Assembly: GCA_050330975.1 (NCBI GenBank)
Contig: JBHJHK010000340.1
Coordinates: 1-8,349, forward strand
Source of the DNA: JBHJHK01 sp050330975
GTDB taxonomy: Bacteria; Pseudomonadota; Gammaproteobacteria; Competibacterales; Competibacteraceae
DNA length: 8,349 nucleotides
Direction of reading: 5' to 3'
A program made the translations under genes and the position numbers. Positions 4,087 through 8,349 of the stretch are shown piece by piece (the stretch's first letter is position 1; each line of letters starts with the position of its first letter). The notes under the pieces are model-generated. The model was not told the DNA's origin, ran no database searches, and was given only the letters and a program-made list of their open reading frames with translations.

Positions 4087-6930
4087 TCAGCGCCCGCCGT
4101 CTTGATCATCCAACTGGCCAGCAGCTAAGACCTTGAGGCGAATGGTGCTGCTGATGGCGCTCCCCGAGGGGGACGCCATGGTCACCCTGACGTCTTTGTT
4201 GCCCGGCTCTTGAAAACGAAGCCGAATGCCGTCCTCCTCGTCGACCCGGGAGTAGGGTTGAGCGGTGGCGTCCACGAACCAGGTATAGCTCAGAATCTCG
4301 TCGGGATCGGTCCCTCGCCCCTGGGCGCCCAGGCGAACCCACTGGTCGACGGCGATGTTGGTCCTGGCCTGGTAATGGGTGCAGTGATCGTCGGCGCCCC
4401 GCTCGACACAGCGGGCCCGGGGGGCGGTGATGGCCAGGGTCACCGGGGTATCGTCGACGGGAATGGGACGGTAGGGGGTGCTGGCTTCACAGTCGTACTG
4501 GGCGGCGACGGTGGCGGGAACTTCCGTGGCGGCGATAATGGCCCGATCGCCGTTGCCGCTGTGCCCCATGCTGAAGAGTTCGGCCAGGTACACCCCCTGG
4601 CTCAGGCGCAACGCCAAGGCCGCTTCGCTGTCCCGGGGTGGCGCAAAGCCGGCGGCCTCCACCAACGGGGCGCTGGGATGATCGCGCCATTGGTCGTTGG
4701 CGTCGACGATAACCCCCTGGAGGTCCCCCACCACCAGGGCGGGATCGGCCATGGCAGGCGTGCCCACCCCTTCTGCCTTGACGATATAGCAACGGGTCTC
4801 GCTGCCAGTGACGATAAAGCCGGCGATCATGGCGCCGCTGCCCTGGGTGGAAATGTTGAGGGGGTAGGTCTCGCCTTGGTCATCCAACGCCGTCACCGAG
4901 ACGATGCCCGGGGCAGAAACGCCATCCTGGGCGCCCAAGGTCGCCACGTAGGCCCCTTCCCCCAAGGTGACGGCAAAGGCGGCGTCGGTGGCCGAGGCGG
5001 GGGCCCGCAGGATGGTTTCGATTTCCCCCGCCGTGGGATGGTCGCTCCAGGTGGCGTTGTTGGCGATCACTTCTCCATCGGGAAAGCCCGCCAGGGTCAG
5101 CTGGGCGTCGAGGCGACCGTCGGCGGCTTCCCCCATCACGGCAAAGCGCCGGCCGGGGCCGTTGACGATAAAGCCGGCTTGCAAGCCAGCCCCCACCACG
5201 GGGCCATTGGTGGAAATGTTGAACAGGCGAGTGGGATCGATTTCCAGCCGACTGGGGTCGGTGAGGGCTCGCAGGTCCCCTGGGGGGGCTATGGGGCCAT
5301 AGCCGTCGAAGCCCCAGCACTCCGCGTTGCCGTCGAGGCGGACCCCACAGGTGTGGCGCCAGCCGGCGCTGAGTTGGGCAAACGCCCCCGCCGGCGGGGT
5401 GGCCTGGCCCAGGTCGTCGCGCCCCCAGCAGGAGACGGTGTTGTCGGTCCGCAGGCCGCAGGTGTGCAAAGCCCCCGCCGCCACCTGGGTAAACGCCCCC
5501 TCGGGGGGGCTGGCTTGGCCGTAGTCATCGTCCCCCACACAGGCGACGGTGCCGTCGACGCCCACGGCGCAGCCGTGCCCCCCCCCGATGTCGACGTCGC
5601 CAAATTGCCCAACCAGGGGGCTGACCACCCCGTCCCAAGCCACACCCCAGCACAACAACGCCCCATCGTCGCGCACGCCACACCTCTGGGAGGGATAGGC
5701 ACTGATTTGGGTGCTGATGTCGGTAAAGCGACCCGGGGGGGTCTGGGTGGCACCGAATTCGTCTTCACCCCAGCAACGCACGCCGCCGTCCGTCTGGCGG
5801 CCGCAGGCGTGTTGAATGCTGGTGCTGATTTGCTCGAAGGCGCCCGGGGGTACGGGCGCGCCCCCCGGGGTATTGCCCCAACACTGGATGGCCCTGGCCG
5901 AGTCGATGCCACAGGTGTAGGAATAGCCGGTGCTCACCTGGAGAAACGCCCCCGCCGGCGGGCTGGCTTGGCCACTGGAATCGCTGCCCCAGCAGCGGAT
6001 GGCGCCATCGACGGCGAGCCCACAGCTGTGGGTGAAGTGGACACTCACCTGGCCGAAGCTGCCCGCCGGCGGATCGGCGCGACCGGCCACGTCAAAGCCC
6101 CAGCAGTGCACCGCGCCGTCGGTTTGCACCCCACAGGAATGGCTGTTGCCGGCGCTGATCTGGGCGTAGAGGCCCCCTTGGGGGGGAGGTGTCCCCCCGG
6201 CGTAGCGGTCCCCCCAACAAACCGCCGTGCCGTCGACCTGGATCCCACAGGTGTGTCCGTCACCGGCGCTGATCTGGCGAAAGGCCCCCGCCGGCGGGCT
6301 GGCTTGACCCTCGCTGTCGTCGCCCCAGCAGCGCACATCGCCAGCTCTAGTCAGGCCACAGGTGTGAAAAAACCCGCTGTCGAGGGCGACAAAGTCCCCG
6401 TCGGGGGGACTTCCCTGGCCATTGCCAGTGTCCCCCCAACACACCACCTGGCCATCCCTGCCCAGGCCACAACTGTGGAGATAACCCAGGCTCACCGCAG
6501 TGAAAGAGCCCTCGGGGGGACGCCCCTCCCCGGCCCAATCCCGTCCCCAACAAATGACCCGCCCATCGCTGCCCACACCACAGGTATGGCCCCTGGCGGC
6601 GGCGATGTGCACAAAGGTGCCCTCCGGTGGGCTGGCTTGGCCGTTGATGTCGTTGCCCCAACAGCGCACGGTGCCATCGCTGAGCAGGCCACAGGTGTGG
6701 TTGGCGCCGGCGCTGAGTTGGGTAAACGCCCCCAGGGGGGGATCGGCCTGACCGAACTCATTGTTGCCCCAACAGCGCACCGAGCCATTGGCGAGGAGGG
6801 CACAGGTGTGGCCATTTCCCGCAGAGATAATACCCTCGGCCCGGCCAGCTGTCGCCGCCAGGGCAAAAGCCAAATAAACCAGGGCGATAACGGCGCTGCC
6901 ATATTGCTTCGAGGAAGGCCATTCATGCAT
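4087..6930 (-). CDS. Large secreted RCC1-like repeat protein with tandem C-terminal beta modules
   Basis: Predicted 947-residue exported protein. ATG 6930 follows AGGGAGA by about 10 nt, and a signal peptide (hydrophobic 12-28, AGRAEG cleavage region) follows. Residues 38-558 are 14 repeats of about 37 residues built on G-x-x-HTCG-x(4)-DG-x-V-x-CWG-x(4)-GQA-x-PP-x-G-x-F-x-Q-x-SA, a bacterial RCC1-like (RCC1_2) variant likely to fold as beta-propeller blades. Each repeat keeps both cysteines ten residues apart; unit 12 has CVG for CWG. Residues about 569-682 and 690-804 are two related modules, each opening with NIST and a GFIV strand, then NxxW-DHP and GxY. They resemble the LxNISTRG-x-GFIVxG modules common in secreted Acidobacteria and Verrucomicrobia proteins. 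Residues about 828-937 are Ig/PKD-like (YTWFVD, DVRVTM). Total Cys is 32. No catalytic motif or anchor is seen; adhesion or surface binding is a guess. It lies upstream of the buf operon in the same direction. Confidence 0.93.
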   Translation of the reverse strand: MHEWPSSKQYGSAVIALVYLAFALAATAGRAEGIISAGNGHTCALLANGSVRCWGNNEFGQADPPLGAFTQLSAGANHTCGLLSDGTVRCWGNDINGQASPPEGTFVHIAAARGHTCGVGSDGRVICWGRDWAGEGRPPEGSFTAVSLGYLHSCGLGRDGQVVCWGDTGNGQGSPPDGDFVALDSGFFHTCGLTRAGDVRCWGDDSEGQASPPAGAFRQISAGDGHTCGIQVDGTAVCWGDRYAGGTPPPQGGLYAQISAGNSHSCGVQTDGAVHCWGFDVAGRADPPAGSFGQVSVHFTHSCGLAVDGAIRCWGSDSSGQASPPAGAFLQVSTGYSYTCGIDSARAIQCWGNTPGGAPVPPGAFEQISTSIQHACGRQTDGGVRCWGEDEFGATQTPPGRFTDISTQISAYPSQRCGVRDDGALLCWGVAWDGVVSPLVGQFGDVDIGGGHGCAVGVDGTVACVGDDDYGQASPPEGAFTQVAAGALHTCGLRTDNTVSCWGRDDLGQATPPAGAFAQLSAGWRHTCGVRLDGNAECWGFDGYGPIAPPGDLRALTDPSRLEIDPTRLFNISTNGPVVGAGLQAGFIVNGPGRRFAVMGEAADGRLDAQLTLAGFPDGEVIANNATWSDHPTAGEIETILRAPASATDAAFAVTLGEGAYVATLGAQDGVSAPGIVSVTALDDQGETYPLNISTQGSGAMIAGFIVTGSETRCYIVKAEGVGTPAMADPALVVGDLQGVIVDANDQWRDHPSAPLVEAAGFAPPRDSEAALALRLSQGVYLAELFSMGHSGNGDRAIIAATEVPATVAAQYDCEASTPYRPIPVDDTPVTLAITAPRARCVERGADDHCTHYQARTNIAVDQWVRLGAQGRGTDPDEILSYTWFVDATAQPYSRVDEEDGIRLRFQEPGNKDVRVTMASPSGSAISSTIRLKVLAAGQLDDQDGGR
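5257..6819 (-). repeat. Fourteen tandem coding repeats of about 111 bp (RCC1-like units)
   Basis: These are the DNA repeats behind the 14 protein units. The plus-strand words CCACAGGTGTG and CCCCAGCAG recur once per unit. Unit lengths are 37 residues in ten units, 38 in unit 6, 36 in units 9 and 14, and 41 in unit 11. Central units 9-12 are the most diverged, while units 1, 2, 5, 8 and 13 are close to consensus, which suggests growth by local duplication. Fourteen units would suit two seven-bladed propellers, but that is inference. Confidence 0.9.
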
Positions 6931-6984
6931 ATCGCGGGGTCTCCCTGTGGATTTCCGTAGGACTTTTCCCGGGGACGAGCATCA

Positions 6985-7013
6985 AAACTAGCGAAAGGAC
7001 TCTGTATTGTCCA
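6985..7013 (-). promoter_or_regulatory. Candidate sigma-70 promoter of the RCC1-like gene
   Basis: On the minus strand TGGACA (7013-7008, 5 of 6 to consensus) and TAGTTT (6990-6985, 3 of 6) are spaced by 17 nt, placing a start about 45 nt before the ATG at 6930. The -35 lies inside the first of two tandem repeats. The -10 is weak. Confidence 0.3.
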
Positions 7014-7034
7014 CCATCTGTATGGTCCACCATC
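7003..7034. repeat. Two 16-bp tandem repeats upstream of the RCC1-like gene
   Basis: TGTATTGTCCACCATC (7003-7018) and TGTATGGTCCACCATC (7019-7034) differ at one base. The second contains ATGGT-CC-ACCAT, a 5+5 bp dyad, and the first ends in ACCAT, so three alternating half-sites result. They lie 73-104 nt upstream of the start codon and overlap the putative -35, as regulator sites often do. Confidence 0.6.
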
Positions 7035-7095
7035 GGCAGTTTAACAGTTGGGCATTTGCTGTGAAGCACTGTACTACCTCGATGGGCTTGGCCTG

Positions 7096-7117
7096 TCAAA
7101 CTCCCCTGGGGATTTGA
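7096..7117. other. Imperfect hairpin in the EamA to RCC1-like intergenic region
   Basis: TCAAA-C-TCCCC-T-GGGGA-TTTGA is an inverted repeat of two 5-bp arms with a single bulged C. It sits about midway in the 269-nt gap between the EamA stop (7200) and the RCC1-like start. No T-run follows on either strand, so a terminator role is uncertain. Confidence 0.35.
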
Positions 7118-7148
7118 GGATTAGTGCCCATTCAAGCCACGCCCATCC

Positions 7149-7185
7149 AATAAAACACCCTCGACAGAAGATCGCGCGGCGTCGA
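7149..7185 (-). terminator. Weak candidate terminator after the EamA gene
   Basis: On the minus strand TCGAC (7185-7181) and GTCGA (7165-7161) can pair over a 15-nt loop, followed by GGGTGTTTTATT. The hairpin is short and the loop long, but this is the only T-rich stretch just after the EamA stop at 7200. The rest of 6931-7199 holds the hairpin at 7096 and the promoter-proximal repeats, and no gene is seen there. Confidence 0.2.
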
Positions 7186-7199
7186 ACCGCAATGGCGGC

Positions 7200-8096
7200 C
7201 TAGGGGGCCTTGGGTAGGGACACCTGCCCCCGGCGAAGCCCCGGGACAAACACCAGCGCCGACCCCAACAGGATCAACGCCAAACCGGTAAACGCCACGG
7301 TTGTCCAGCGGTATTCCCCCGCTAGGGTCGACACCGTCAAGGCCACCACGGGAAACAACACCGTGGCATAGGCGGCCTTGGCGGCGCCCATGCGGTTCAC
7401 CAAATTCAAATAGGCCAAAAAGGCCACCACAGAGCCGATGACCACCAAATATCCCAGGGCGGCCAGGTAGGTGAACTCCAGGGGCAAGGTCCACGCCTGT
7501 CCTCGAAGCAAAGCCACCCCCCCGCACCCCAGGGCACCCCAAGCCATGGCCCGGACCACGGCGTTGGGCAAATCCACCGAGCGGCTGATGTGGACCGACA
7601 GCACGTTGCCCAAGGAAAAGACATAGGTCCCCACCAAGGCCAAGGCCAACCCCACCACCACCCCGTCGCCCCGCAACTCGACGACGCTTTCGTAGAACAA
7701 ACCAACGATCCCCGTGGTGCCCAACAGCGCCCCCGCCATCACGGCCGCCTCGGGACGGCGGGCGAAGAACAACCACTGGTTGAAGGCGCCAAACAGGGTG
7801 GCCGTGGTAAACACCACCGAGGCCACCCCGCTGGTGACCAACGAGGTGGCGTGGTACATACAAAGATAGTTGAGGCCAAATAGACACAACCCCAGGGACG
7901 CCAGTACCCCGTGGGTTCGCCAGGGCACGGGGCGCCAGCGCCCGGACAACCAGAGACCCAACCCCAATAACGCCGTGGCCAACAAAAAGCGATAGGCGAT
8001 GGACACCTCCACCGCCACGGGCCCCACCTGGAGGCGCATGGCATACCAAGACAGGCCCCAGGCCAACACGGTGATTCCCAACAACAGCAAAGACAT
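7200..8096 (-). CDS. EamA/DMT superfamily inner-membrane transporter
   Basis: Predicted 298-residue permease with about ten transmembrane helices in two EamA halves (about 2-125 and 140-285). The ATG at 8096 is chosen because TGAGGAT stands just upstream; the GTG at 8117 would place that site inside the coding sequence. The first half shows the EamA pattern: WGLSWYAMRLQVGPVAVEVS, then RFLLATALLGL, and NYLCMYHATSLVTSGVASVV before a cytoplasmic RRPE. The second half has GTYVFSLGNVLS, VVIGSVVAFLAYLNLV and a GLALILLGSALVF end helix. The family exports amino acids, metabolites or drugs; the substrate cannot be told. The C-terminus is short and basic (RRGQVSLPKAP). It stands between an upstream partial gene and the RCC1-like gene, with gaps of 108 and 269 nt, and looks like a single-gene unit. 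Confidence 0.95.
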   Translation of the reverse strand: MSLLLLGITVLAWGLSWYAMRLQVGPVAVEVSIAYRFLLATALLGLGLWLSGRWRPVPWRTHGVLASLGLCLFGLNYLCMYHATSLVTSGVASVVFTTATLFGAFNQWLFFARRPEAAVMAGALLGTTGIVGLFYESVVELRGDGVVVGLALALVGTYVFSLGNVLSVHISRSVDLPNAVVRAMAWGALGCGGVALLRGQAWTLPLEFTYLAALGYLVVIGSVVAFLAYLNLVNRMGAAKAAYATVLFPVVALTVSTLAGEYRWTTVAFTGLALILLGSALVFVPGLRRGQVSLPKAP

Positions 8097-8154
8097 GATA
8101 ATCCTCAGCGGCGGCACCGGTTTGACATGGCCCCCAAGGCCTACGGCATTGTCC

Positions 8155-8182
8155 GGGTTCTCCCCAGCCCACCGGGGAACCC
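8155..8182. terminator. Strong bulged hairpin between the right-edge gene and EamA
   Basis: GGGTT-CT-CCCC (8155-8165) and GGGGAACCC (8174-8182) can form a 9-bp stem with a 2-nt bulge and an 8-nt loop. It begins about 23 nt downstream of the stop of the minus-strand gene ending at 8205, where a terminator belongs. It has no T-tract, so Rho-independent function is doubtful; a role in mRNA 3'-end protection or EamA leader control is possible. Confidence 0.4.
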
Positions 8183-8204
8183 AACGCCTCGGAGTCGGGA
8201 GGAG

Positions 8205-8348
8205 TCAGAGCTTGGAAGATAAGCGCTTTGGCTCCGCGAGGATATCATCCGCCAGCCCCCCTTGACCCGTGGGGAGGCAGTTATCCCAATCACCCCTGGG
8301 GGTAAAGATGGCGGCCTCGTCCGGGGTGGATTGGGGGGGTCGCGATGT
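8205..8348 (-). CDS. C-terminal end of an unrecognised protein, cut by window edge
   Basis: A minus-strand frame open from the right edge ends in TGA at 8205-8207 and gives 47 residues containing FTPRGDWDNCLPTGQGG and ADDILAEPKRL. The amino-acid make-up (Asp, Glu, Trp, Asn, balanced hydrophobics) looks like real protein. Another minus-strand frame is also open here, but it is Arg/Ser/Pro-rich and resembles a shadow. The family is not recognised. A hairpin follows the stop at the right distance for a gene end. Confidence 0.4.
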   Translation of the reverse strand, partial: TSRPPQSTPDEAAIFTPRGDWDNCLPTGQGGLADDILAEPKRLSSKL

Positions 8349-8349
8349 G

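Noticed and set aside
4210..6960. Very long plus-strand open frame (916 codons) opposite the RCC1-like gene
   Set aside because: It is Gly/Ala/Pro-rich with no domain pattern. It exists because the repeat gene's high GC third positions avoid stops on the other strand, and the minus strand carries clear repeats, a signal peptide and a ribosome site.
7132..8184. 350-codon minus-strand frame overlapping the EamA gene
   Set aside because: It is very Gly/Arg/Pro-rich with no family motifs. The other frame encodes a clear ten-helix EamA transporter with a good ribosome site.

Overview
The window is a GC-rich stretch of bacterial chromosome, most likely from a Gammaproteobacterium or another Pseudomonadota. 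The reasons are the family content (a DUF2282/DUF692/DUF2063/DoxX operon), purine-rich Shine-Dalgarno sites before most starts, and high GC at third codon positions. No rRNA, tRNA, CRISPR or mobile element was seen, and the exact taxon cannot be fixed from the sequence.

Layout from left to right. The left edge opens with an almost pure C/G tract (about 1-56) that looks like poor contig-end sequence. It runs into the 3' end of a plus-strand gene for a DUF1080 (3-keto-disaccharide hydrolase / LamG-like) protein, 3-398. All other genes lie on the minus strand. From promoter-distal to promoter-proximal they are: a secreted YHS-domain protein (441-977), a DoxX membrane protein (1065-1640), bufC/DUF2063 (1729-2496), bufB/DUF692 MNIO enzyme (2480-3391) and bufA/DUF2282 peptide precursor (3606-3938). 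Further right are a 947-residue secreted protein with 14 RCC1-like repeats (4087-6930), an EamA/DMT transporter (7200-8096), and the 3' end of an unrecognised gene (8205-8348) at the right edge.

The most coherent unit is the bufferin-type operon bufA-bufB-bufC-doxX, with the YHS gene as a probable accessory at its distal end. In this family BufA is a Sec-exported, Cys-containing peptide. The iron enzyme BufB, helped by BufC, oxidatively modifies some of its cysteines so that the peptide binds copper or related metals. DoxX is a common operon partner. An ECF-type promoter candidate with an 8+8 bp perfect inverted repeat lies upstream of bufA. The 214-nt bufA-bufB spacer holds two near-identical 28-bp direct repeats and a hairpin that may set the ratio of peptide to enzyme. 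The YHS gene has its own promoter-like sequence with a 12-bp perfect palindrome.

Upstream of the buf operon lies the large RCC1-like protein. Each of its 14 repeats keeps a pair of cysteines ten residues apart, and the repeats are followed by two copies of a beta-sandwich-like module and an Ig/PKD-like domain. Its upstream region has two 16-bp tandem repeats over a putative -35. No sequence evidence ties it functionally to the buf operon beyond adjacency, shared orientation and high cysteine content.
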